Shown piece after piece: positions 1-8,122 of a stretch of 64,000 bases of DNA; position 1 is the stretch's first letter, and each line of letters opens with the position of its first letter. A model generated the notes under the pieces. That model made no database searches and was not told the origin of the DNA. It saw nothing but the letters and a program-made list of their open reading frames with translations. The DNA is taken from positions 2,372,681 to 2,436,680 of the forward strand of contig NZ_BSTD01000001.1 of assembly GCF_030269325.1 (NCBI RefSeq), read 5' to 3'. This DNA comes from Amycolatopsis sp. NBRC 101858 (lineage in GTDB: Bacteria > Actinomycetota > Actinomycetes > Mycobacteriales > Pseudonocardiaceae). A program made the translations under genes and the position numbers.

Positions 1-451
1 GCTGAACTACGTCGCCGTCGAGGTCTACGACCCCGGCCTCGGGCAGCTGATGCTGCGTGCCGAAAAGCTGGGTGTCGAGAACCTGCGGCTGCTGCACGGC
101 GACGCCGTCGTGCTGCTGACCGAGCACGTCGAGCCGGGGTCGCTGCACGGCGTCCGGCTGTTCTTCCCGGACCCGTGGCCGAAGAAGAAGCACCACAAGC
201 GGCGGATCGTGTCGCCGTCGTTCGCCGCGCTCGTGGCGTCGCGGCTGGCGCCCGGCGGCACGTTCCACATGGCGACCGACTGGGAGAACTACGCCGAGCA
301 GATGCTCGAGGTCTGTTCCGCGGAGCCGGCGTTGAAGAACCGGTACGACGGCTGGGCGCCGCGGCCGGAGTGGCGGCCGGTGACGAAGTTCGAGCAGCGC
401 GCCGACGTCGAAGGCCGCGTCTCGCACGACCTGATCTTCGAAAAGCGCTGA
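1..451 (+). CDS. trmB: tRNA (guanine-N7-)-methyltransferase TrmB, 3' part
   Basis: The reading frame is open from base 2, so the 5' end lies outside the window. TrmB transfers a methyl group from S-adenosylmethionine to N7 of guanine 46 in the variable loop of tRNA. The segment FFPDPWPKKKHHKRR (about bases 160-205) is the family signature for tRNA binding and catalysis. It is followed by the SAM-fold strands LAPGGTFHMATDWENYAEQM and the usual C-terminal TKFEQRADVEGRVSHDLIFEK. Roughly the C-terminal two thirds of the protein is present. It ends in TGA inside the first arm of a perfect hairpin and converges on the permease gene downstream. Confidence 0.95.
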   Translation, partial: LNYVAVEVYDPGLGQLMLRAEKLGVENLRLLHGDAVVLLTEHVEPGSLHGVRLFFPDPWPKKKHHKRRIVSPSFAALVASRLAPGGTFHMATDWENYAEQMLEVCSAEPALKNRYDGWAPRPEWRPVTKFEQRADVEGRVSHDLIFEKR

Positions 452-495
452 AGGGGACCCTCCCCGGATCCCCGGCGGAGAAGGTCCCCTTCAGC
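447..495. terminator. Bidirectional hairpin between trmB and the permease gene
   Basis: Perfect 13-bp arms: GCTGAAGGGGACC at 447-459 and its complement at 483-495, with a 23-nt loop. The first arm includes the trmB stop codon. There is no U-tract, as usual in high-GC actinobacteria. Its place between convergent genes suggests termination from both sides. Confidence 0.7.
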
Positions 496-542
496 TCACC
501 ACCCCCGGTGCTCGCCCCTCCCCCGACAGAGGGGCGAACGTC

Positions 543-2792
543 CTATTCGTCGGCCAGCGGCTCCGCCTGCACCCGCTTGAGGGCGGGTGTGCAGACCGAC
601 GCGCCGAGCAGGGCCACCCCGACCCCGAGCACGACCGGCGCCAGGATCCACGGGCTGAGCACGATGCCCCGCTCGTCGACCATGCTGAACAACCCAACAC
701 CGACCAGTACCCCGACGATTCCCGCGCCGATGGTGGCGACCAACGCGGGCAGCGCGGCCTCCATCCGCAACGCCCTCGCCAGCACCCGCACCGGCGTGCC
801 CGCGGCCATCAGCGCCCCGAACGTCCGGCGGCGGTCCATCACCGACCCCGCGGTCGCGACGGCGGCACTGCAGCCGGCCAGGATCCCCGCCGCGACCAGG
901 CCGATCACCGTGACGCGGCGCAGGTCACCGAGCTCGGTCTGCTGGTTGACCAGGTATTGGTCGCGGCTGCCGATCTCCGCGCCGGCGGCCGGCCCGGCCA
1001 GCGCCGTGCGGACGATCTCGCGGTTCGCGTCGGTGGTCGGCGCGACCACGGTGACGTACTTCGGCGTGATGCCGTCGGGCAGCGCGGCCGGGTCGATGAC
1101 GAGCGAGCCCGAGAGGTCCGAGTCGGCGAAGTGCACGGCTTCCATCCGCGTGCCCGACTTCGGCGTGGCACCCGGCGCGTCGTAGTCGCCGGTGAGCTTG
1201 TACTGCGCCAGGTCGAGCGCGGAGTCGCCGTAGATCGCCGGCCCGCCGGTGCACATCTCCGGCGTGATCCCGAACCGCGTCAGCTTGACCGCGTCCGCAC
1301 AGCTCATGACCAGGCCGCGCTGGAGCGAGCGGTCGCGGCCCTCGCCCTTGGCGAGGTAGATCTCGCCGACGGCGACCGCCTTCTCGGACTGGCCGTACTT
1401 CTGCAGGGACGCGTTGGCCTGGCCGACGATCTTGTCCGCGTGCTGGGCGTCGGTGTCGACGTAGAGCACCGAGTCCTGGAAGGACCGCCCGCCGCCGGCC
1501 ATCGACTCGAACGTCGGCAGCAGCGTCAGCGCCATCGACCCGGCGAACACCGCGAGCACGATCCCGGCGGACGCCCGGTAGGCGCTCTTCGGGTCGTCAC
1601 GCAGGCGGCGCCCGGCCAGCAGCGAAGACGGCCGGCGCCAGATCCGGACGAACGTGCCGCCCACCGCCGACGTCACCCACGGCCCGACGATCGCGGCCGA
1701 GCCGACCAGCAGGAACAGGCCCGCCATGACCATCGTGATGCCGCCGGAGTCCTTCGCCGTCGTCACCGCGACGAGGAAGAACAGCCCGGCCGCGGGCAGC
1801 GCCAGCAGCCGCCACCAGTGCAGGGGTTTCTTCGTGTGGCCCCCGGTCGCGAACAGCGGGTTCTTGAGCACGCGGCGCAGGCCGAGGATGCCGGCCAGGA
1901 CCACGAGCACCGGGATGGCCACGGCGATGAACACCGTCAGGCCGACCGGCAACGCGAAGTCGGACGCCTGCCAGGTCCCGCCGGCCCACGGCACGAAGGA
2001 CGCGAGGCCGTGCAGCGCCGGGCTCAGCAGCAGGCCGAGCAGGGCGCCGACGCCGGCGGACAAGATCGTCTCGGCGCCCACCATGTTCGTGACCTGTCCC
2101 GGCGTCGCCCCGGCCAGCCGGATCGCGGCCAGCCGACGCTCCCGCCGGGCCGCGGTCAGCCGCGCCGACGACGCGACCAGCACGAGGCTCGGCACCAGCA
2201 GCACGATGATCCCGACCCAGGACAGCAGCATCAGCAGGCCGTCCGCGCTCGCCTTCCCGGCGGGGAAGCCCGCGATCGGGTAGGCGTTCTCCGGCATCGC
2301 GTCGGGCGTGTGCCCGACGAGCGCGACGAGCTGCTCCGGGTAGCGGAGACCGTCGTCCCCGAGCGCGCCGACGGGCTTGCCGAACCGGTCGCCGAGCTGG
2401 TCGGCCGAGTGGGCCTGCAGCAGCCGGCCGAGCGCGGGCGACACGACGGTCTCACCGGGCCCCGGCAGCTGCGGCACCCCCGCGGGCAGCGAGATGGCCC
2501 CGGGTGTCGTACCGCCGGTCAGGGCGACGTCGACGCGCACGATCTGCCGGCCGTCGAAGTAGTCCTTCGACGAGGTGAAGAGGATCTTGGCCGGGGCGTC
2601 GGAGCCGCGGCTGTAGTAGTGCTCGCCCTGCCAGAGGGCACGCTGCTCGCGATGCTGCGTGGCGAACGGCAGCGTCGCCAGCAGCAGCACCAGCCCGGTC
2701 GCGACGGCCACCCCGATCGCGGTGAGGATCGCCGACGTCCGGGTCCGCCGGTCGACCTTCAGCACCCGCAGGGCGATCTGGAGCGAGTTCAC
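543..2792 (-). CDS. FtsX-like ABC transporter permease
   Basis: A 749-residue integral membrane protein of the MacB/FtsX permease superfamily. An N-terminal membrane segment (SAILTAIGVAVATGLVLLLA) is followed by a large extracytoplasmic region and hydrophobic clusters. The conserved SARLTAARRERRLAAIRLAGATPGQV patch, typical of the coupling region, lies between them. A second FtsX domain with VMDRRRTFGALMAAGTPVRVLARAL lies near the C-terminus, so the protein has two permease halves. The start is GTG at 2792-2790, whose GTGA overlaps the stop of the ATPase gene, implying translational coupling. The pair is divergent from a two-component system, an arrangement common for peptide-antibiotic sensing and export. 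The substrate cannot be read from the sequence. Confidence 0.85.
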   Translation of the reverse strand: MNSLQIALRVLKVDRRTRTSAILTAIGVAVATGLVLLLATLPFATQHREQRALWQGEHYYSRGSDAPAKILFTSSKDYFDGRQIVRVDVALTGGTTPGAISLPAGVPQLPGPGETVVSPALGRLLQAHSADQLGDRFGKPVGALGDDGLRYPEQLVALVGHTPDAMPENAYPIAGFPAGKASADGLLMLLSWVGIIVLLVPSLVLVASSARLTAARRERRLAAIRLAGATPGQVTNMVGAETILSAGVGALLGLLLSPALHGLASFVPWAGGTWQASDFALPVGLTVFIAVAIPVLVVLAGILGLRRVLKNPLFATGGHTKKPLHWWRLLALPAAGLFFLVAVTTAKDSGGITMVMAGLFLLVGSAAIVGPWVTSAVGGTFVRIWRRPSSLLAGRRLRDDPKSAYRASAGIVLAVFAGSMALTLLPTFESMAGGGRSFQDSVLYVDTDAQHADKIVGQANASLQKYGQSEKAVAVGEIYLAKGEGRDRSLQRGLVMSCADAVKLTRFGITPEMCTGGPAIYGDSALDLAQYKLTGDYDAPGATPKSGTRMEAVHFADSDLSGSLVIDPAALPDGITPKYVTVVAPTTDANREIVRTALAGPAAGAEIGSRDQYLVNQQTELGDLRRVTVIGLVAAGILAGCSAAVATAGSVMDRRRTFGALMAAGTPVRVLARALRMEAALPALVATIGAGIVGVLVGVGLFSMVDERGIVLSPWILAPVVLGVGVALLGASVCTPALKRVQAEPLADE

Positions 2793-3490
2793 GCCGCCTG
2801 CCTCGTCGCGATCAGGCCGTCGCGGATCGCGACGGTCTTCGGCATCGACTCGGCCAGCTCGCGGTCGTGGGTCACCACGAGCACCGCGGCGCCCGTCTCG
2901 TGGGCGGCGCCGAGCAGGGCGTCCATCGTGTCGCGGCCGGTGCGCGTGTCGAGCGCGCCGGTGGGCTCGTCGGCGAAGATCACCTTCGGCCGGTGGGTCA
3001 GCGCCCGCGCGATCGCGACGCGCTGGGCCTCGCCGCCGGACAGCTCGCCCGGGCGGCGGCGCTCCTTGCCGGCCAGGCCGAGGCGCGCGAGCCACTGGCG
3101 GCCGGCGTCGATGGCTTCCTTGCGGCCGAGCCCGGCCAGCAGCGAAGGCAGCGCGACGTTCTCTTCGGCCGACAGCTCGGCGACCAGCATCCCCGACTGG
3201 AAGACGAAGCCGAACTCGGTGCGGCGCAGCTCGCTGCGCTTCTTCTCGCCGAGGTGGTCGATCCGCTGCCCGGCCAGGAGGATCTGCCCGTCGTCGGCCC
3301 GGAGGATCCCGGCCAGGACGTGCAGCAGCGACGTCTTGCCGGAGCCGGAGGGCCCGACGATGGCGACGGCGTCGCCCGGCTGGATGTCGATGTCGATGCC
3401 GGCCAGGGCGTACTGCGCGCCGTAGCGCTTCACCAGCCCGCGGCCGGAGAGCACCGGCCCATTCGTCCACTGTGGAGTGTTCGGGTCCAC
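2789..3490 (-). CDS. ABC transporter ATP-binding protein (MacB/LolD type)
   Basis: A 233-residue ATPase. Walker A is GPSGSGKTS, the signature motif is LSGGEAQRVAIARAL and Walker B is VIFADEPTGALD, followed by the switch histidine in VVTHDRELAE. The FADEPTGALD form is typical of ATPases that partner FtsX/MacB permeases. The start is GTG at 3490-3488, chosen because GGAGAACCTC directly precedes it. Extending upstream would add a non-conserved Arg-rich stretch. The stop overlaps the permease start by four bases. Confidence 0.92.
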   Translation of the reverse strand: MDPNTPQWTNGPVLSGRGLVKRYGAQYALAGIDIDIQPGDAVAIVGPSGSGKTSLLHVLAGILRADDGQILLAGQRIDHLGEKKRSELRRTEFGFVFQSGMLVAELSAEENVALPSLLAGLGRKEAIDAGRQWLARLGLAGKERRRPGELSGGEAQRVAIARALTHRPKVIFADEPTGALDTRTGRDTMDALLGAAHETGAAVLVVTHDRELAESMPKTVAIRDGLIATRQAA

Positions 3491-3589
3491 GAGGTTCTCC
3501 CTGTCGGTTCGGATCTTGATGCCGATGAGCTTCGCGGAGATCGGGGGGTGTCCACTTCGGGCAGACGGCCAGTCACGAGCCGTGGCGTA

Positions 3590-3663
3590 TCGGCCGATCG
3601 GCCGAGGGAGTGCGGACCACTCGGCCAAGGTGCGAACGCGGGCGGATCCTCTAACGTCACGTT
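3590..3663 (+). promoter_or_regulatory. Divergent control region with 16-bp palindrome and leaderless-type -10
   Basis: TCGGCCGATCGGCCGA at 3590-3605 is a perfect palindrome in the 173-bp gap between the ABC operon and the sensor kinase. A -10-like TAACGT at 3652-3657 lies exactly six bases before the GTG at 3664, so the kinase mRNA is probably leaderless. The palindrome is a candidate operator for the adjacent response regulator; this is inference from position. Confidence 0.4.
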
Positions 3664-5460
3664 GTGACCGCCGCGCCCCCGCCAGACAAGCTCTACGCAC
3701 GCACCGCCGCCCTCGTGCGGCGCATCGGCGTGCCCTCGGCGGTCCTGTTCGCCGCCCTGCTCTTCGACGTCGTCTTCACGACGCAGGCGGCCCTCGACGA
3801 CAACGGCCCGAAGTTCGTCGACTTCGGGCTCCTCCCCGGCATGTTCGCGATGACGGCGTGCGGCGTGTGGGCCCAGAAGCGCGCGGCCGTCGCCGGCGTG
3901 ACCGGCGCCGCCGTGCTGGTGTTCTCGACCCTCTTCATCCACGCGTTCCGCGTCCCGCCCTACTCCAGCGTGCTGCCGAAGGTGACCATCACCGAGGTCG
4001 TGGCCGGGGTGCTGATGGTCTACTTCGTGGCCCGCCGGGCCCGGGCGGGCGTGGCGTTCTGCGTGGTCAGCGTCCTGGTCGTCGGGTGCCTCGTCGCCGT
4101 CTTCGGCCGGTACAGCGGCGTCGGCGACATCGACGGCGGCACGGCCACCCAGGCACTGGTGTTCGGCCTGCTGCTGCTCGCCGGGGCGGTGGTGCCGGCC
4201 ATCACGCTCCGGGACCGCAGCCCGAAGGCCGATCCGCGGACGCGGAAGCTGCAGCGGGTGAACGAGCTCGCCATGGGGCAGTGGCCGCTGATCGGCCTGC
4301 TCGGGTTCGCGCTGCTGTTCGAGTTCGGCTACACGTATTCGAGCAACGCCCGCGGGTTCCCGATCCTGTTCTGCTCGCTCGTCGCGGCCGTCATCGCGGT
4401 GCTGTCCCCGCGGCGGCCGGCGGACGCGCTCCTCGGCATCGGCGGGATCCTGCTCATCTCCGCGGTCGTCACGCCGTTCCTGCACCTGCGCTACGACTAC
4501 CCGATGCCGGGCGGCGTGCCGTTCGTGCAGGTCATCGCCGCGATGGGCGTGATCGTGAACGTGACCCGCGCCCGCGGGCTGAGCCAGTCGTGGCCGCGGA
4601 TCGGCCTCCTGTCGGCCGTCGTCGCCCTCGGCGCGATCCTCAACTCGGACCGGCCCGAAGGCCTGCAGACCGACCCCCAGACGCTGTCCGTCCTGGCCTT
4701 CGCCGCGGCGTTGCTGCTCGGCATCTCCATCGCCGTCGGCCTGATGCTGCGGTCGCGGGACTCCGAGCGCACCACGGTCGTCCAGTCGGCGGTGGCCGAC
4801 GCGCAGACCGCCGAGCGGATGGCGCTGGCCCGCGAGCTGCACGACGTCGTCGCCCACCACGTCACCGGCATCGTCGTGCAGGCCCAGGCCGCGCGGATGA
4901 TGGCCGAGCAGAACCCGCAGATCGCGGTCGAGGCGATGGGCCGGATCGAGAACGCCGGCGTCGAGGCGCTCGCGGCGATGCGGCGGCTGGTCCGCTCGAT
5001 GCGCGGTGACGCACCGGCCGGGTCGAGCGAGTTCAGCGAGCAGGCCACCACGGATCTCGGCGCCGACCTGCGGAAGCTGGTCGAAAGCGCCAACCACGGC
5101 GTGCCGACGTCGATGCACCTCGACCTGCCGCCGGACCTGCCGCACGAGGTCGGCCGCTCGGCGCTGCGGCTGGTCCAGGAGTCGCTGACGAACGTCGGCA
5201 AGCACGCCTCGGACGCGACGGACGCGTTCGTGCTGGCCGAGGTGAACGGTGCGGAGCTGCACCTGCGGGTGACGGACAACGGGCACGTGACGGCGCGACG
5301 GCCCGCGGGCGGGTCGGGCGGCTACGGTCTGGTCGGCATGCGCGAACGCGTCGCACTGCTCAAGGGACGGCTGTCGGCCGGGCGCGGCCCGGACGGCGGC
5401 TGGCGGGTCGAAGCGTGGCTGCCGCTGGCCGCCGGGGAAGACACGGAAGGGGACGAGTGA
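3664..5460 (+). CDS. Two-component sensor histidine kinase (HisKA_3 / LuxR-partner type)
   Basis: A 598-residue membrane histidine kinase. Several hydrophobic helices fill roughly the first 360 residues. The dimerisation and phosphoacceptor segment is LARELHDVVAHHVTGIVVQAQ, with the probable phosphorylated His at residue 393. The C-terminal HATPase domain shows SALRLVQESLTNVGKHA (N box) and GGYGLVGMRERVALLKG (G box). This is the NarX/DesK class that pairs with LuxR-type regulators. The start is GTG at 3664, supported by the -10 at a leaderless distance. The stop TGA overlaps the regulator start by GTGA. It is divergent from an ABC exporter that it may control. Confidence 0.9.
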   Translation: MTAAPPPDKLYARTAALVRRIGVPSAVLFAALLFDVVFTTQAALDDNGPKFVDFGLLPGMFAMTACGVWAQKRAAVAGVTGAAVLVFSTLFIHAFRVPPYSSVLPKVTITEVVAGVLMVYFVARRARAGVAFCVVSVLVVGCLVAVFGRYSGVGDIDGGTATQALVFGLLLLAGAVVPAITLRDRSPKADPRTRKLQRVNELAMGQWPLIGLLGFALLFEFGYTYSSNARGFPILFCSLVAAVIAVLSPRRPADALLGIGGILLISAVVTPFLHLRYDYPMPGGVPFVQVIAAMGVIVNVTRARGLSQSWPRIGLLSAVVALGAILNSDRPEGLQTDPQTLSVLAFAAALLLGISIAVGLMLRSRDSERTTVVQSAVADAQTAERMALARELHDVVAHHVTGIVVQAQAARMMAEQNPQIAVEAMGRIENAGVEALAAMRRLVRSMRGDAPAGSSEFSEQATTDLGADLRKLVESANHGVPTSMHLDLPPDLPHEVGRSALRLVQESLTNVGKHASDATDAFVLAEVNGAELHLRVTDNGHVTARRPAGGSGGYGLVGMRERVALLKGRLSAGRGPDGGWRVEAWLPLAAGEDTEGDE

Positions 5461-6107
5461 TCCGGGTACTGATCGCCGACGACCAGGAGATGGTGCGGAT
5501 GGGCTTCCGCATGATCCTGGACGCGCAGGAGGACATCGAGGTCGTCGCCGATGTCGCGGACGGCGTCTCGGCGGTGTCGAAGGCCCGCGAGCTGCGCCCG
5601 GACGTCTGCCTGCTCGACATCCGCATGCCCGGCCTCGACGGGCTGGAGGTCACGCGCCAGCTGGCCGGCCCGGACGTCACCGACCCGCTGAAAGTCGTCG
5701 TGGTCACCACGTTCGACCTCGACGAATACGTGCACACGGCGTTGCGCAACGGCGCCCACGGCTTCCTGCTGAAGGACGCGGGCCCGGCCCTGCTGATCGA
5801 GGCGGTCCGCGCGGCCGACCGCGGGGATGCCCTGGTCTCGCCGCAGATCACCATCCGGCTGCTCAAGCACTTCGACGGCGGCTCGGCCCGGTCGCAGGCG
5901 GCGCCGCCGTCGGAGCCGCTGACCGCCCGGGAGATGGACGTCGTCCAGGCGGCGGCGCGCGGGCTGACGAACACCGAGATCGGCGCGGAGCTGTTCCTGT
6001 CGCTGTCCACGGTGAAGACGCACCTGGCATCGGTGCAGGGCAAGATCGGCGCGCGCAACCGCGTGGAGATCGCCGCCTGGGCGTGGCGGAGTGGAGTCGT
6101 GTCGTAA
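5457..6107 (+). CDS. LuxR/NarL-family response regulator
   Basis: A 216-residue DNA-binding response regulator. The receiver domain begins IRVLIADDQEMVRMGF, with acidic Asp residues. The phosphoacceptor is Asp54 in CLLDIRMPGLDG, with the conserved TTFDLDEYV and FLLKDA further on. The C-terminal LuxR helix-turn-helix is LTAREMDVVQAAARGLTNTEIGAELFLSLSTVKTHL. It starts with GTG at 5457, inside the kinase stop (GTGA), and is the cognate partner of the kinase. Likely targets, by position, include the divergent ABC exporter. Confidence 0.93.
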   Translation: MIRVLIADDQEMVRMGFRMILDAQEDIEVVADVADGVSAVSKARELRPDVCLLDIRMPGLDGLEVTRQLAGPDVTDPLKVVVVTTFDLDEYVHTALRNGAHGFLLKDAGPALLIEAVRAADRGDALVSPQITIRLLKHFDGGSARSQAAPPSEPLTAREMDVVQAAARGLTNTEIGAELFLSLSTVKTHLASVQGKIGARNRVEIAAWAWRSGVVS

Positions 6108-6130
6108 TCGAGGGTGCGTAGTATCCAGAG

Positions 6131-7435
6131 ATGCAACGCCGTTTCCACGCCCCTGTCGTTCTCCCCGCCGACACGTCTTGTTCGCTCCTGCGTGACGCGG
6201 TCGTCGATGTGGACGCCGATGGGCGCATCTCCTACTGCGGACCGGCGGCCACCGCCCCCGAGTCCGCCGCACCGGTCACCACCCTGACCGGCATCCTGCT
6301 CCCCGGCCTGGTCAACACGCACGCGCACAGCCCAATGACGCTACTGCGCGGCATGGGCGGCGACCTGCCGCTGTTGCCCTGGCTCAACGAGATCATCTGG
6401 CCCGCCGAAGCCAAGCTGCGGCCCGACGACGTCCGCACCGGCATGCTGCTGGGCTCGGTCGAGATGCTGCGCCACGGCGTCACGACCAGCGCCGAGATGT
6501 ACTTCGAAGGCGAGCAGCTGGTCGACGCGGTCCTCACGACGGGCGGGCGCGTGCTGGTCGCGCCGCCGGTGATGGAGCTGCCGGGCCTCGACTGGCGCGC
6601 CCAGCTGACCGCGATCGAGCGCTGGATCGACACCGACGGCCTCCGCTTCGGCCCGGGCGACCGCATCGAGCTGGGCTACGGCCCGCACTCGGCGTACATG
6701 CTCTCCGAAGAGGGCCTGCGCGCGACGGCGGAGTCGGCCGCTTCGCGCGGTGCGCTGATCCAGATCCACGTCGCCGAGGCGGCTGCCGAGGACACCGCTG
6801 TCCGCGAGGCGCACGGCTCGGTGCCCGCTTTGCTGCAGAAGCTCGGCGTGCTCGACGGCCGGGTGCTGGCGGCGCACGCGATCCACCTGTCGGACTCGGA
6901 CATCGCGCTGTTCGCCCGGTACGGCGTCGGCATGGCGCACTGCCCGGGTTCGAACGCGAAGCTGGCGTCGGGGATCGCGCGTGTTGCGGAGCTGCGTGCG
7001 GCAGGTGTCGCGGTCGGCCTCGGCACCGACGGCCCGGCGTCCAACGACGACATCGACCTCTGGGAAGAGCTGCAGCTCTCGGCGATGTTCGCGCGTCTGG
7101 CGACCGGCGACTCGACGGTGCTGACCGCGGCCGACGTCTTCCTGCTGGCCACCCGCGGCGGCGCGGCGGCGCTGGGCCGGGATGACATCGGCGCGCTGGA
7201 GCCGGGCCGGTGGGCCGACCTGGTCCACATCGACCTGGACGACCCGGCCTTCGCGTGCGGCGTGGACGTCCCGGACGTGCAGCTGCTGTCGAACCTCGTC
7301 TGGGCAGCCGGATCGCGGCGGGTCCGCGACGTGTGGGTCGCGGGCGAGCAGGTCGTGGCCGACGGCGAGTCGCTGAAGGTGGACCGGGCGAAGGTCCAGG
7401 CCGGGGTGGCCGAGACCGCCGCGCGGCTGCGTTAG
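6131..7435 (+). CDS. Amidohydrolase family protein (ATZ/TRZ, SAH/MTA deaminase-like)
   Basis: A 434-residue cytosolic metal-dependent hydrolase. The metal-binding HxH is at residues 64/66 in LVNTHAHSPMTLLRG. Further metal or catalytic residues appear in YGPHSAYMLS, LIQIHVAEAA, AAHAIHLSDSDI and GLGTDGPASNDDIDLWEEL. This order fits chlorohydrolases and S-adenosylhomocysteine or 5-methylthioadenosine deaminases; the exact substrate is not determinable. The ATG at 6131 is preceded by TAGTAT at 6119-6124, six bases upstream, so the transcript is probably leaderless. The stop overlaps the convergent SDR stop by four bases. Confidence 0.88.
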   Translation: MQRRFHAPVVLPADTSCSLLRDAVVDVDADGRISYCGPAATAPESAAPVTTLTGILLPGLVNTHAHSPMTLLRGMGGDLPLLPWLNEIIWPAEAKLRPDDVRTGMLLGSVEMLRHGVTTSAEMYFEGEQLVDAVLTTGGRVLVAPPVMELPGLDWRAQLTAIERWIDTDGLRFGPGDRIELGYGPHSAYMLSEEGLRATAESAASRGALIQIHVAEAAAEDTAVREAHGSVPALLQKLGVLDGRVLAAHAIHLSDSDIALFARYGVGMAHCPGSNAKLASGIARVAELRAAGVAVGLGTDGPASNDDIDLWEELQLSAMFARLATGDSTVLTAADVFLLATRGGAAALGRDDIGALEPGRWADLVHIDLDDPAFACGVDVPDVQLLSNLVWAAGSRRVRDVWVAGEQVVADGESLKVDRAKVQAGVAETAARLR

Positions 7436-8109
7436 TTCGGCCGCAGGATCAGCTCGGTGAGGTGGGCGTCCGGGGTGGCTGACACGGCTGTCACCACCGC
7501 GGTCGCCACCGAGTCCGCCTTCAGCAGGTGCGAAGTGTCGTAGTCGCGGCCTTCGCCCTTGAAGATCTCCTGCTGCATCTCGGTGTCGGTGCGGCCGGGG
7601 TAGACCGACGTCACGCGGATGTCCTTCTCCTCCTCGCGCAGCGCGTCGGCGAAGGCGCGGACGGCGAACTTGCTCGCCGCGTACGGCGACCAGCCCGGCC
7701 GCGCGTTCAGGCCGGCGCCGGAGTTGATCACGACGACGTGCCCGCGAGCCGCGCGCAGGGCGGGGAGCAGCAGGCGGGTCAGCTCGACCACGGCCAGGGT
7801 GTTGACCTCGAAGTTGTCGCGCCACGCTTCGGCGGACGCGTCTTCGATCCGGCCCAGCCGCGCGACGCCGGCGGAGTGGACGAGGACGTCCAGCTCCGCG
7901 ATGTCCGCGGCGGCTTCGGCGAGCGACGCGGGGTTGGTCAGCTCGACCGGCCACGGGGTCGCGCCGGGAAGCTCCTTCGCCAGCGCGGCCAGGGCAGTCG
8001 CGTCACGGCCGCCGAGGAGGAGGCGGTGGGTCGGGGCCAGCTGGTGCGCAACCGCCGCGCCGATCCCGCGCGAGGCACCGGTGACGAGGGCGAGGGGAAG
8101 ATCCGTCAT
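7432..8109 (-). CDS. Short-chain dehydrogenase/reductase (SDR)
   Basis: A 225-residue NAD(P)-dependent oxidoreductase. The dinucleotide-binding TGASRGIG is at residues 10-17, a catalytic Ser is in VVINSGAG, and the YxxxK motif is SPYAASKFAVRAF. The coenzyme loop GGRDATAL suggests NADP preference (inference). It is slightly shorter than the usual 240-260. The ATG at 8109 has TACGGT six bases upstream, so it may be leaderless; GGAGGC lies directly against the start. It sits 13 bp downstream of the secreted SdrD-B-like gene on the same strand. The substrate is unknown. Confidence 0.88.
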   Translation of the reverse strand: MTDLPLALVTGASRGIGAAVAHQLAPTHRLLLGGRDATALAALAKELPGATPWPVELTNPASLAEAAADIAELDVLVHSAGVARLGRIEDASAEAWRDNFEVNTLAVVELTRLLLPALRAARGHVVVINSGAGLNARPGWSPYAASKFAVRAFADALREEEKDIRVTSVYPGRTDTEMQQEIFKGEGRDYDTSHLLKADSVATAVVTAVSATPDAHLTELILRPN

Positions 8110-8122
8110 GCCTCCACCGTAA

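Noticed and set aside
543..3470. An apparent fusion of ABC ATPase and permease
   Set aside because: The in-frame upstream extension is an out-of-frame reading of the ATPase gene. The true permease begins at the GTG overlapping the ATPase stop.
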